Positions 1-9,094 are shown, numbered from the stretch's first letter. The stretch is DNA of 42,661 nucleotides from Vibrio viridaestus (GCF_003856525.1 NZ_RJVQ01000017.1:1-42661); one strand, 5' to 3'. Numbers and translations: made by a program. The notes: generated from the letters alone by a model not told the origin.

Positions 1-1
1 A

Positions 2-133
2 GATGCTCGTATGGATATCTTTGAATATATTGAGATGTTCTACAACGTAAAACGCAGGCACGGTTCCAATAATCAATTATCGCCTGTAGAGTATGAAAAG
101 CAGTATGAAGAAAGGCTAACTAGTGTCTACTGA
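2..133 (+). CDS. IS3-family transposase (OrfB), C-terminal end, cut by window start
   Basis: The frame is open from the first bases and ends at TGA 131-133, giving the last 43 residues of a protein. It reads DARMDIFEYIEMFYN, then KRRHGSNNQLSPVEYE. This is the typical end of IS3-family OrfB (DDE integrase-core) transposases, with their N-x-x-R-R-H-x-x-x-x-x-x-S-P-x-x-Y/F-E signature. The DDE residues lie outside the window. The IS right end is probably within the next 10-20 bases, because an AbiH-like frame starts there, but I could not fix the terminal inverted repeat without the other end. Confidence 0.85.
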   Translation, partial: DARMDIFEYIEMFYNVKRRHGSNNQLSPVEYEKQYEERLTSVY

Positions 134-160
134 CTCGGTGGCTATTCAGTTGGCCATGGT

Positions 161-571
161 ATGGAGGCTTCAGAATATAAAGCTCCGCCCTCAATTGACA
201 TATCAACTCTCTCAGAAGAAGAGATTGAGGCCTTTTCTGATTCTTACTCACCTGATTATGAACACGCAGTTAGTGAGGCTCATGGATACTTTAAAAAGAA
301 TCACAAGGACACCGCTGCTTGTATCCAAGCATCTAGCATGTTCCTACAGTCTTTAGTAGATATTGAGAGAGTGGTAATCCTAGGTCATTCTATAGCAGAA
401 ATCGATAAACCTTACTTTGACTATGTAAACAAAATAGTTGGGCCGAACTGTCAATGGTGGGCGTCTTACTATCCAAGTTCCGAAGAAGATGCAATACGTA
501 GTCGACTTGAGGAGATTGTTGATGACGAAAACAGGATGAAATTGATAGAGATGTCCCTGTTGACTAAATAA
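161..571 (+). pseudogene. AbiH-family abortive-infection protein, C-terminal fragment next to the IS3 end
   Basis: This 136-residue frame carries the C-terminal hallmark of the AbiH family (phage abortive infection): VVILGHSIAEIDKPYFDYV (residues about 71-89), followed by WWASYY. Full AbiH proteins are roughly 270-400 aa, so only the C-terminal third is here. In the same frame the reading continues upstream to the IS transposase stop at 131-133 (LGGYSVGHG before Met161), so the gene was very likely interrupted by the IS, with its 5' part left of the window. Whether Met161 is translated is unknown; the fragment lacks the N-terminal half and is probably inactive. Its presence marks the left region as phage-defence cargo. 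Confidence 0.75.
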
Positions 572-838
572 TTTGAAGCTATCAATTTTTCTCAAACTAT
601 TTAACGTGACGGTTATTCCCCAAAGTGTGCCAGCCTAAGATTTTGGACACATTTCTTTTGTCATCATTTGACCTATTTTTTCTAATAACTAAATATGTAG
701 TTAGTTTTGCATGCGATGTTATACCGACTGTCTTCATTTTGAGTTTTATTTTTAATCAACAAAAAACAATGTGATAAGTAATTTTATTCGGTATTCTTCT
801 CTTCACTTATATGGAATGTGTTTTAGATAAAAGATATT
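572..838. other. AT-rich spacer without a gene
   Basis: No credible coding frame is seen. The segment holds TTTGGACAC at 642-650, whose inverted copy GTGTCCAAA occurs at 9152-9160 just upstream of the recombinase trio. These may be element-end or recombinase-binding sequences, but the match is only 9 bp. Confidence 0.4.
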
Positions 839-861
839 GTTAGGGCAACCAAGGATAGTTA

Positions 862-1422
862 ATGAGTATAATTTTAGAAACAACAGTCGGTGCAACGGCT
901 GCATCTCTTGCTAATCTTATTCAGGAGTGGTCAAAGCTTAGAGAAGCGAAGAAAGAGGAAGAGCTAAAAACTCCTGAATGGCAGCAATTAGAACAGTCAT
1001 ATATTGAACACCTTAAATGGCGTTTTGAATATCCTAAAAAGGTATTCGGTCAACAAATTTTAGCTAACTGGATTATAACTTTTGTCGTTCTTGCTCTAGT
1101 CGTTTCGGGGTTAGTGTTTTCATTTCTCCAGCTCCAATATGCTATTACCTTAGGAGATATGTCTACATTAAACACGAATGTTCAAATAGAAACTGCTGGG
1201 AAGGTGTCAATTAGTTCTTCGATAGTCGGTGCTATTACGTTAGTAATTTCGCTTGCTTTCTTTGCTCTTTATTTGAAATATGTTTTTCAAATAAAACATA
1301 CACATCCTCCGCATGTAAGCTTGTCAGAGACTGATGCAGAATCAATCTTAAATAAGGTAAAAGAAACCAAATCGGATCTGTCAGCAGGGGACATGAAAAT
1401 CACTGGTATTCAAGTTGGGTAG
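862..1422 (+). CDS. Cassette-encoded membrane protein of unknown function, 186 aa
   Basis: I do not recognise a named family. Start ATG 862 has an AAGGA-type ribosome site (ACCAAGGATAG) about 8 bases upstream. The N-terminal 65 residues are charged and helical (WSKLREAKKEEELKTPEWQQ), followed by a first hydrophobic segment at about residues 66-92 (NWIITFVVLALVVSGLVFSF) and a second at about 121-143 (IVGAITLVISLAFFALYLKY). The C-terminal 40 residues are polar. Two membrane helices with both ends soluble suggests a cytoplasmic N-terminal domain on an inner-membrane hairpin. Its tight packing between a cassette start and an attC-like site identifies it as an integron cassette gene; such genes are often accessory or defensive, but nothing in the sequence shows which. 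Confidence 0.7.
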   Translation: MSIILETTVGATAASLANLIQEWSKLREAKKEEELKTPEWQQLEQSYIEHLKWRFEYPKKVFGQQILANWIITFVVLALVVSGLVFSFLQLQYAITLGDMSTLNTNVQIETAGKVSISSSIVGAITLVISLAFFALYLKYVFQIKHTHPPHVSLSETDAESILNKVKETKSDLSAGDMKITGIQVG

Positions 1423-1500
1423 CCCATACAAGCATTTAAGACGGATTCACAACGCTTTAGGGGCGGTGGTCGGCGTTGTTCACCACTTAACGCGGCTATG
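1422..1500 (+). repeat. Degenerate VCR-like attC site
   Basis: It starts right at the stop codon of the 862-1422 gene. Visible parts are an R''-like GCCCATAC, an internal GGATTCACAACGC segment, a central hairpin-prone stretch GTGGTCGGCG/TTGTTCACCAC, and a CACTTAACGCGG tail. The last core (normally GCGTTA) reads GCTATG, so recombination activity is doubtful. Confidence 0.55.
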
Positions 1501-1542
1501 CTGATTAGCGGAGATCGAGAGACTTCCGCTTGTTTAGAGTAG

Positions 1543-2616
1543 TTAGTCCGCTAGATCTTGTTTATCTTCAATTAACTTAAGTTCGGATTTATCTTGAAGT
1601 TGCTTAAAGTTGGAATTAAGTGCTTCTGATGTTGTTCTGTTCTTGTTCGTGGAGATACAGTGAATACTTCCACCTTTTTGGTTATATTTAGTTAGCTCTT
1701 TAATCGCACTAATTAGCTCGTTTTGGCAATGTTCATTCATTACCAAGTTTTGTTTTTTAAGGTGCTCTACAACATTTTCTATGAGTTGTTCTTCATCCTT
1801 TCGTACATTTTCAGTCACTTGCTCAAGCATTGTGTTATAGGTTTTCTCGTCCATCTTTCCCTTTAGTGCTTTTACTCCTTCAATGCCCATCTTTAAGGCA
1901 ATCAATTCAGTTGCTAGCTCAGCCATTGCTTTCAATGTCTCTGTCACTAGCTTGACCACCTCGATATTAAGCATCATATCAACGATCACTGAGCCTTTAT
2001 CGGTACTAACTATCTCAAAATCTTCAGGGGCTTGGTTTACTGCCATTGAGAACCCCCTAGCTATTGTGTGCCAAGTTTTACTCCAATCTTTGAGATCAAC
2101 AACGTTGTCGATAGCAGCATTATTATGAAATCTAAGTCTTGTTAAGCATTTGTTGTCTGGGATATCCGTCGCTTCCAAATATACAGGGGCTAGTACAGTC
2201 TTCATTTGCATACGCAAGCCTTTAAAGGAATTCACAGCTTGCGCAATTCGGTCTGTGCCAGCTTTTAAAGTAGAAACTACGTAGGCATTATCTTGTGGTA
2301 GCATCAAAAGGTTTTGAAGATACTCTTTTGATGGAGACAGGAGCAAGCTTTGTAGTTCCATATCTCGAAGAATCTCTTTGTGCGTATCTGTCAGCCCCGA
2401 CTCATCGATTGCATCCAATCGTTCAATAAGCAAGCTGTATTGAGCTTCTTTTAGCTTTTGCGCATTTTTAAGGTTTTGTTGGTTGGGTGTCGCAGTCAAG
2501 CGTTTAAGGTCCGAATGTAGTTTGTTATATAGGCTATGGACGGGGTCTACTTCAATGTTTTTGTTAAACCATAAAGCTAATGAGTATAATTCGTTGGTTT
2601 GCAATTTAGTTTCCAC
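1543..2616 (-). CDS. Uncharacterised 357-aa protein, island cargo
   Basis: The family is not recognised. The protein is soluble, with no signal peptide or membrane segment. Residues about 20-170 are helical; around 180-215 is a compact motif (DWSKTWHTIARGFSMAV, then PEDFEIVSTDKGSVIVDM) of a pattern seen in several small bacterial adaptor-like domains ('polar patch ... kGSviv'); about 225-290 is a long amphipathic, probably coiled-coil stretch rich in E and K. The frame opens with GTG at 2616 without a clear ribosome site. A TTG four codons in (2604) has GGTGGA seven bases upstream and may be the real start. A TATAAT box lies on the same strand at 2639-2644. It sits beside the large recombinases and an AbiH remnant, so a defence role is possible but not shown. 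Confidence 0.6.
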   Translation of the reverse strand: METKLQTNELYSLALWFNKNIEVDPVHSLYNKLHSDLKRLTATPNQQNLKNAQKLKEAQYSLLIERLDAIDESGLTDTHKEILRDMELQSLLLSPSKEYLQNLLMLPQDNAYVVSTLKAGTDRIAQAVNSFKGLRMQMKTVLAPVYLEATDIPDNKCLTRLRFHNNAAIDNVVDLKDWSKTWHTIARGFSMAVNQAPEDFEIVSTDKGSVIVDMMLNIEVVKLVTETLKAMAELATELIALKMGIEGVKALKGKMDEKTYNTMLEQVTENVRKDEEQLIENVVEHLKKQNLVMNEHCQNELISAIKELTKYNQKGGSIHCISTNKNRTTSEALNSNFKQLQDKSELKLIEDKQDLAD

Positions 2617-2845
2617 CGTTAATTAAATCAATAAGTTAATTATAATGTAATATACTCTCTATGCCATTTCCATAATCCACACAACTAACTGGATCAGCAT
2701 ACAAACGTTTAAGGTTTCAAGATACTTTTTCTTATCTACACTGATGCCACTTTGTCATTTAGGCTAAGAAGCTTTTGTCCAAAAACTTGTTACAAAATCC
2801 GCAACCTTATAACCCATAAAGGTCTTTTGTTTCGGATTATATTCA
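2617..2845. other. Intergenic spacer with promoter of the 357-aa gene
   Basis: AT-rich spacer. On the minus strand a TATAAT hexamer at 2639-2644 is a plausible -10 box for the preceding gene; no good -35 box is seen. TTGTCCAAA at 2775-2783 resembles the GTGTCCAAA motifs at 642-650 and 9152-9160. Confidence 0.35.
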
Positions 2846-5800
2846 TTATTCTAGATTCATAGTGACACTGATTTTGGTATAAGTTATTAATAGCCTTAAA
2901 AATGTGACAAATGCTCTAGTTCTTTGTGGAACATGAATAACATTGCCTTTGTCATCGTATCGTTTACGGTCAAATTTGCTTTGTAACAGGTGAATACTGA
3001 TTGTTCCCGGAGGATGGTATTTTAAGTATTTCCCATCATCACTGATGATTGTTTTAAATTTTGTCGAACCTTTCATATAAGGTTCCAGTAGCTTAGAAAC
3101 TATGATCTCTATTGTCATGTTCGGGTAGATATCTGTTTTTATCGCATCGTGCCAGAATTTAAGGTGTTTTCTATATTCTTCTAGTTTAGATGGAGAAAAG
3201 TAGTCTTCGCTCGGGAAATACCATTTAATTTTTACATGTCTTTCTGTTAAGCCCATTGTTTGGATTAGCTTGAGAAGTAATAGGGCAGCCTTTTGGTTAT
3301 GTGTGCGAATTAAAAAATCTTTCGCTCCAACTAAATCATTTAGTATTTCACTTAATGAACTTAAATCACCATGTGCTGGTAACTCTACAGAATTGTAAGC
3401 CTTATGGAACATATTGATTAATGCATCAATCGTGTCGATATTACCCTTGTTTAATTTTTGGTAATTGATTAGGGGTCCTAGCTTATATTTGGAGCGAGGC
3501 AGAGATGATTTAATGAATAGCTCGTCGGATTCTATTATTGCTGAAATAGTCTTTGCTGTAATACCTGTGTTGTAGCTGATTTCGTTAATTGTTTCTCCTT
3601 CGGCTAAACATTGTATAACCGTCCATATGTCATTAATGGAAACACTTTGTATAGTATCTGGCACTTTCGGAACACTAAGCTCTTGAATGGCATTCTCTAT
3701 GTTTGATATGTCTAACGGTGGTTCATAGCTTTCAGGAATAGATGACATTCGACTCAATTTGGTAGTTGGTATCGCTGATAGTCGACCCTGATCATTGACA
3801 CGTATTCTTTGTCCCCAAAAACGCCTCAACAAAAACGAAGATGGACGATGATTGGAAAAGTTTGTTCGTTGAATAAATTCACTAAGATGAAAATAGGATG
3901 AAGTAGTCACTTCAGGTGAAGAATGTCCGAGCAAGCTTGATAACGCCCACAGTTTTTTCCGTGAGAATGACCTTAATGCTAGTCTTTCACATAATCGGTT
4001 ATGATTATGTGTAGAAAAATAATCATGCTGGGTGAATGAAAAATCAGCCAATCGTGATGGTTCTGGGTAATTCAACCGAACCCAAGTCCAGTTGCAAAAA
4101 GAATGGCGACAATGGTGGTATCGAATATCAGGCTCACCAGTAACAATTTTTAGTATTTTAGTGAGAAGCGCAAATGCTTCGTTCAGTTTATGGGCATCTT
4201 TAAAGAGGAGAGACTTATCTTGTGTAAACTTGGTTTTGGTAATGTCGAGATAATCCGATAGTACTGTTATAAATTCTTCCGGCCACAGACAATCAAGGGG
4301 AAGGTTCCTTGAACTATCGCTGGATTTTAATTCTCTATATTTGTTGGGCCGAATATGGAGATTGATGTAATCAGTTCCGTTAGATGTAAAATCTGAAAAC
4401 TGTAGTCCAGCAACTTCTCCCCGACGTAATCCACTGTAGAAGCCAAAGCAGAAACATAATTTAGCTAATTTTGATATTGGGGTATCGAGTGAATTACAGG
4501 CTTTAATAATACGTTCAGCCTCATGTTGTGTTATTAAATTTGCGTTGACACGATGTCCTATGGAGGGAATATCGATATCAGATAGACATAAATTAGTGAC
4601 GAGGTCACTTTTAATTAAGAATTCCGCAAAATAAAGAACATAAGCTTTCTTAGTTGATGCGATTTGTTCTGCCACGACATTTAATTTTTCCGCCCAATCT
4701 AAATTGTCCATTTTTTTTGGAGTACAGCCAGAAAACTCTTGAATAAAAGGCCCTGCGACATAATCGATATAAGCTCTTATGGTTGTTAACCGAAGGCGCT
4801 TTTTAAACTTGCCGCCGAATTTCAGCAAGTGATACAGCCACGATAGTACCAACCATCCCCATGGAGAGGACTTTGCTATGTCGTTACTCTCAAGTTTTGC
4901 TCTTAGCTCCTCTTGTAGTTCACAATTAATATGAAGGCTTTCCTTTAGCGAGGTTTTAACTAAACGGTTAGTAAAATACGCTATGACTTCAATTTGCTCA
5001 GAGGTTGTAAGTTCCTCCTGCTCAAGAATGCTTCTTTTCCTCAATTTTTCTGCCGCAGTTGATCCTACTGATAGCCAGGCGACTTTTTGTCTCACGGTCA
5101 TTGTTCGTTGTTCATCACTTTTCTGTTGGTGCATTACCCGTTGATCACTCAGTAGTCTAAATAGTGAATTCTGAGTTAACGATGTTGTAGGAAGTGCCGA
5201 TTGACAGATTGAGTATTCTGCTGGGCTAGCAGTGAGAACAAACTCATTTTTTAGTATCGAGCGTAAGTCAATGAATCTCAGTTGAAAGCTATTAGGAATT
5301 AGCCGGTACTGATAAAGTAAGGTGTTCACCGATGCCATAATGTTGATCTTAGCGGCTGATTCATTATTCCAATATGCAGTAAGAAGTAATTCGGCTTTTG
5401 GGGAGAGCCAATATCGTTGACTATTTGTTTCTACAAACCAATCCGGTCCAATGCGATAAGTAATACCTTTCTGTGATAACAGTGAACTAATATCCTTCGA
5501 CTTTTGAATGCCTTCTTTTAAAACGAGCCATAGGATTATGATGGCTTGATTTTTCTTTGGCTGATCGAGATAGTTAGCGACAAGTGATTCATCTTCGATT
5601 AATTGATATATCTTGGCTTGCAGACGAGACATCAGAAAGTCATCGGGCTTTAGCAGCGGTAAATCCTGCTTTATCTGGCAAATCTGACTGGGCGGTGGTG
5701 ACGTGATCCCCAGCTCTTTTTCTATCACACACAATAATAGCTCAAGTAACTTAAGTTGTAGATTGTATTCCTCGAACCCTTTACGAAAGGCTTTCTGAAT

Positions 5801-6010
5801 ATTATTGAGTGAATCAGGCTGAATTTGGTCACTAACTAACCGGGCGTGTTTCGAGGTTAATTCATAAACGTTATCTGTAATTTTCAACTTATCGGAATCT
5901 GGGAGCATTTCTGTGTCAGTTAGCCTGAGATATTCGTCAGTCTCCTTCTGTGCTGCCAGTAAATATACACGCTTAACATGTTCAGTTAGTACTTGACTTA
6001 ATTTGGACAT
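2846..6010 (-). CDS. Very large tyrosine recombinase/integrase, 1054 aa
   Basis: The catalytic domain of a tyrosine site-specific recombinase lies in the middle, not at the end. ArgI is in YSGLRRGEVAGLQFSDF (about residue 530), the H-x-x-R box is HHCRHSFCNW (about 630), then GHSSPEVTTSSYFH (about 690) supplies the third His and the nucleophilic Tyr, so the active site looks complete. About 350 residues follow it (a KFDRKRYDDKGN-containing tail), and about 430 precede the core, more than twice the length of ordinary phage-type integrases. Start ATG 6010 lies one base after the stop of the 831-aa gene, so the two are translationally coupled and probably act as one complex that excises or integrates the element. 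The symbol is left blank because I cannot match it to a named pair. Confidence 0.85.
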   Translation of the reverse strand: MSKLSQVLTEHVKRVYLLAAQKETDEYLRLTDTEMLPDSDKLKITDNVYELTSKHARLVSDQIQPDSLNNIQKAFRKGFEEYNLQLKLLELLLCVIEKELGITSPPPSQICQIKQDLPLLKPDDFLMSRLQAKIYQLIEDESLVANYLDQPKKNQAIIILWLVLKEGIQKSKDISSLLSQKGITYRIGPDWFVETNSQRYWLSPKAELLLTAYWNNESAAKINIMASVNTLLYQYRLIPNSFQLRFIDLRSILKNEFVLTASPAEYSICQSALPTTSLTQNSLFRLLSDQRVMHQQKSDEQRTMTVRQKVAWLSVGSTAAEKLRKRSILEQEELTTSEQIEVIAYFTNRLVKTSLKESLHINCELQEELRAKLESNDIAKSSPWGWLVLSWLYHLLKFGGKFKKRLRLTTIRAYIDYVAGPFIQEFSGCTPKKMDNLDWAEKLNVVAEQIASTKKAYVLYFAEFLIKSDLVTNLCLSDIDIPSIGHRVNANLITQHEAERIIKACNSLDTPISKLAKLCFCFGFYSGLRRGEVAGLQFSDFTSNGTDYINLHIRPNKYRELKSSDSSRNLPLDCLWPEEFITVLSDYLDITKTKFTQDKSLLFKDAHKLNEAFALLTKILKIVTGEPDIRYHHCRHSFCNWTWVRLNYPEPSRLADFSFTQHDYFSTHNHNRLCERLALRSFSRKKLWALSSLLGHSSPEVTTSSYFHLSEFIQRTNFSNHRPSSFLLRRFWGQRIRVNDQGRLSAIPTTKLSRMSSIPESYEPPLDISNIENAIQELSVPKVPDTIQSVSINDIWTVIQCLAEGETINEISYNTGITAKTISAIIESDELFIKSSLPRSKYKLGPLINYQKLNKGNIDTIDALINMFHKAYNSVELPAHGDLSSLSEILNDLVGAKDFLIRTHNQKAALLLLKLIQTMGLTERHVKIKWYFPSEDYFSPSKLEEYRKHLKFWHDAIKTDIYPNMTIEIIVSKLLEPYMKGSTKFKTIISDDGKYLKYHPPGTISIHLLQSKFDRKRYDDKGNVIHVPQRTRAFVTFLRLLITYTKISVTMNLE

Positions 6011-6011
6011 G

Positions 6012-8507
6012 TTAAGCTCGCTTACGTGTAATTAATGAAGGGATCGCTTTCCAATCTAGCTCTTCCATCATCTGGTTTAAGATAGGGAGAAGGTGCTCTA
6101 TTGCTTCCCGATGGTTTAGCGACGAACATTTCTCTAGTGGAGTCTCACCATTTACCCAGTGACCTAATTGAAACTTGATTAATTCTTGATGGACATTAGA
6201 AAGTTCTAGATAACGTCGCACGTAATGACGACCAAAATTAAGCGGTAAATTTATATATTCACTTAATATCTTTGGCCCTGAGTTTTTCGTTCGGTAAAAG
6301 GATTTGTCATCAGAATCCTGCAGAAATAAAAAGAACAACCCATCATTAGAGCGAGAGTTTTTTGCAGAAAGGAACCACTCTATTCGATCATTTTTATGTG
6401 TAAGATCGATTAATTGATGATCGCAGGTTTGAGCGTAAAGCTGCCTAGATTGAGCTGGATAGAGGTGATTAATCAAATTTGCTAATGCTATGGCATGTTG
6501 TTGATAGTGTTTTAGCTGAAACTGCAGTAATGTGGGACAGGCAATCACTCTCGTATGTGAAAATGTCTTAGATGAATCTTTGTCAGAAATACATAATGCT
6601 TTGTAGCGAATTAGCAACAAATCAAAGCTCGGTAACGGATTATAAACCGCACGATAGCCAGACGCATTTATTAGCATGAGCAAAGTATAGACCGCATACC
6701 GATTATGATATTCCACTAGGTTCTGTAAGTTTTTGGACACATCAAATGCCGACAATTGGTTTAATTCATTTATATGATTGGAAACCCATCTATGTAACGA
6801 GGTTGCTTTTGGAGTGAACTGTGACCCGATGCCTCTACTATCTATATCTAATAAAATGTCACCTACTACAGGGGTGCTAAAATCAGGTTTATATTGTTTA
6901 ATTTGTTCGAAAGTATCTGACCAAAGAGCTTGTACATAGCAGTTGATTTCTGATTCTGAATACCAGGCATAATGACGAGGTGAACGACTATAGTAACTGA
7001 GCTCACCACGTAACATTTCTAGAATGACAGGGTCATGCTGTTCTACTGCAATCATTCGATTGGTCAGATGATTTTCTATACGCTTCAAGCTAATTTGACA
7101 GTGATAACGTTGATTGAGTTTTTTTATATAAGATTCGATTGCTTTTCTGCAGATATTAACTTTGTATTTTCCTGCAAGAGTTGGATATCTGTCTAACCTG
7201 CTTTGTTTATAAATATCAAAGAGATAACAGGGCAGGTATATAAATGCTACTTTTTTGGTCTTAAGCAAATTTTCGTTATTGGAATGCTTACCGAGTTCGG
7301 CCGTCGGTTTGGGGGCTATTTTTAATACTAATCGTGAGTTTTTAATGATGATGCTAGCATTCTCATTGCTTTCGTTATAATCGATAGATAAATTACATAC
7401 GGCGTTTAGATCTCGGCCTGTCAGTAATATTATGTGGAGAAGAAGCTTAATGTTGTTTTTAGGGACGGTTTGTATCGCATTATTACTTTTGGTGTTGAGT
7501 GAATGCCATAAGATGCAAAGCTCATGCGGCTGAAGGATATTTCGACTTAGTGGAGTAATATTGTGGCTTCGGCGTACATCCTTTGAAATTACTCTGTTTT
7601 TATTTTGAATTTTTGCCCTATCTTTGATGACAGAAAAATCGGGCAATTCATATTTGGGTTTTGGATGTATTGGCTGCTCAGTCTTAATAATACAGAGCTC
7701 AGGATAGTCTTCATCAGCCGATACACCAGCTTCAGTTAGTGGTTGACTCAATGTACGTTTATTTAATGATGCTGTATATAAATTGTCAGAGCCGACTACC
7801 CGTTCAATTTTCCTTCGACTAAACGATGAACGTATAATTTTTTGCGATGTTCGAGTAAAACTGGTTCGTTTTTTCCAATCGAGTAGATAAAAATGCTCTA
7901 AATTACGCAAATAACCAATACGGCTGGATGCGCTAGATTCATCATCAATATTATCTTCTTCTTTTAATGTATCACGAAAGTTGCGAATGTTATTTGTTAT
8001 CTCAGTGATAGACAATGCGTTAAAGCAGCTTCTATCAATAGTCTCATCAGTATACAAAAGTCTAAAAGCACGTATAGAATCTTCCGTGCGATTTTCCATG
8101 ATAATTTTTGACTCGTTTTCGTAGTAATGTTTAAGGAAAAAAAGTAATGCGGAAGCGGTTTGTTGATCCTGGCGATCATAAAAAACGAAGAGTAATGAAT
8201 AAAGTGGTCGCCGACTCATCCATCCACGCGCTGGCTTAGGGTTTTGATAATTTTCGTAATACGCACTATCGATGTCGGAAAATAAAGCTAAAGCTCTGCT
8301 TGCTGTAAATGTGTCTAGGTCAAATATAATTTCAAATAGCGTTGGGTGTGTATCCAAAAAATAATCTATAACAGCGTGTACCTTTTGAAATCCACGGAAA
8401 TCTACTGGACAATCTATCGTTTCTAACAAGTGCTCAAGAGGCTCTAGTAAATCGGATGGTGCTAAAGGCAAAAATGATTGAATATCTTCTACTGTGGGAG
8501 TCGACAT
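6012..8507 (-). CDS. Large tyrosine-recombinase-like partner, 831 aa, no obvious catalytic Tyr
   Basis: The C-terminal half has recombinase features: LLTGRDLNAVCNLS at about residue 360 occupies the ArgI position, GRHYVRRYLELS near 770 is an H-x-x-R box, and QLGHWVNGETPLEKCSS near 790 is the third-His region. Where a Tyr is normally found about nine residues after GH, this protein has Lys-Cys-Ser-Ser and no Tyr. It may therefore be a structural or regulatory partner of the 1054-aa enzyme, or use another residue. Start ATG 8507 has AAGGA about eight bases upstream. It follows the 189-aa gene by 17 bases and precedes the 1054-aa gene by one. The layout recalls multi-recombinase elements such as Tn554 (TnpA/B/C) or RIT elements, but the protein sizes do not fit either. 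Confidence 0.78.
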   Translation of the reverse strand: MSTPTVEDIQSFLPLAPSDLLEPLEHLLETIDCPVDFRGFQKVHAVIDYFLDTHPTLFEIIFDLDTFTASRALALFSDIDSAYYENYQNPKPARGWMSRRPLYSLLFVFYDRQDQQTASALLFFLKHYYENESKIIMENRTEDSIRAFRLLYTDETIDRSCFNALSITEITNNIRNFRDTLKEEDNIDDESSASSRIGYLRNLEHFYLLDWKKRTSFTRTSQKIIRSSFSRRKIERVVGSDNLYTASLNKRTLSQPLTEAGVSADEDYPELCIIKTEQPIHPKPKYELPDFSVIKDRAKIQNKNRVISKDVRRSHNITPLSRNILQPHELCILWHSLNTKSNNAIQTVPKNNIKLLLHIILLTGRDLNAVCNLSIDYNESNENASIIIKNSRLVLKIAPKPTAELGKHSNNENLLKTKKVAFIYLPCYLFDIYKQSRLDRYPTLAGKYKVNICRKAIESYIKKLNQRYHCQISLKRIENHLTNRMIAVEQHDPVILEMLRGELSYYSRSPRHYAWYSESEINCYVQALWSDTFEQIKQYKPDFSTPVVGDILLDIDSRGIGSQFTPKATSLHRWVSNHINELNQLSAFDVSKNLQNLVEYHNRYAVYTLLMLINASGYRAVYNPLPSFDLLLIRYKALCISDKDSSKTFSHTRVIACPTLLQFQLKHYQQHAIALANLINHLYPAQSRQLYAQTCDHQLIDLTHKNDRIEWFLSAKNSRSNDGLFFLFLQDSDDKSFYRTKNSGPKILSEYINLPLNFGRHYVRRYLELSNVHQELIKFQLGHWVNGETPLEKCSSLNHREAIEHLLPILNQMMEELDWKAIPSLITRKRA

Positions 8508-8524
8508 CTTTTGTCCTTGACTTG

Positions 8525-9094
8525 CTATAAATCGGCTTTAGAAATAGATAAATAATTTGCAACTTTTTCGGCTGAATTGAGCCCAGGGAAAAACGTTAAC
8601 CATTCCTCAGATTGATAAATACTGCGTTTCCCTTCATCTTTTTTAAACCATGAACGTAAATAAAAACTGATTTTTTTTGTATCGCTTATGAAACATTTTG
8701 AGAGTAGGTCATTTGTTAGATCGAATAAAATAATCGCGCGCTTGATGTTGGAAGATGGTTTTTTTTTCATGACTAGAACGAATATCGAATGGTCTTCAGG
8801 GAGCTGATGTTGTGCGATAGCGCACCGGAGTTTTGTTAGCGTGAAGGTCCCTGTTAGTGCCTTATATTGTTTACGATATCGATAGCAGATAATGGGAGAT
8901 TGTAGAGAAAGTAAATTGAATAGGTATGCCGATTTGTCTATTGTTTGGCTCGATGTTCTAAGTCCACTCTGTGGGTTTGCTTGGTTAAACAGATCTTCAA
9001 TGATATCGTCAGACCTCAGTTCATTAATCGCTACCCGAGTGAGTTCCACATTATCGAGTAGGGTAGCATCAAATCGAAGAATCTCATCTTTCAA
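8525..9094 (-). CDS. First gene of the recombinase trio, 189-aa protein of unknown function
   Basis: No named family is recognised. The protein is soluble and basic in its second half (MKKKPSSNIKRAIILFDL; YLRSWFKKDEGKRSIYQS), suggesting nucleic-acid contact. The central part alternates strands and helices (SPIICYRYRKQYKALTG; DHSIFVLVMKKK), and the end, GLNSAEKVANYLSISKADL, resembles a short helical DNA-binding tail. The frame opens with TTG at 9094; no strong ribosome site is visible, so the start is uncertain. It is the promoter-proximal gene of a three-gene unit with the 831- and 1054-aa recombinases and lies 170 bases from the tRNA remnant that marks the element end, so a directionality or target-recognition role is a reasonable inference. 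Confidence 0.7.
   Translation of the reverse strand: MKDEILRFDATLLDNVELTRVAINELRSDDIIEDLFNQANPQSGLRTSSQTIDKSAYLFNLLSLQSPIICYRYRKQYKALTGTFTLTKLRCAIAQHQLPEDHSIFVLVMKKKPSSNIKRAIILFDLTNDLLSKCFISDTKKISFYLRSWFKKDEGKRSIYQSEEWLTFFPGLNSAEKVANYLSISKADL

Larger units (their letters stand above)
840..1500 (+). mobile_element. Solitary integron-like gene cassette
   Basis: A GTTAGGGC start (839-846) lies 15 bases ahead of one ORF, and a VCR-like attC follows the ORF. The attC opens with GCCCATAC (1422-1429), close to the reverse complement of the cassette start (GCCCTAAC expected). Its interior reads CAAGCATTTAAGACGGATTC and then ACAACGCT, wording common in Vibrio attC sites. The 3' end GCGGCTATG departs from the usual GCGTTA, so the site is degenerate. 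No integrase is nearby. The boundaries are inferred. Confidence 0.6.

Noticed and set aside
2846-9094. Assignment of the trio to the gamma-mobile-trio, RIT or Tn554 family
   Set aside because: The three-gene layout is suggestive, but protein sizes and the motifs I can see do not match what I remember of those families well enough to use their names.
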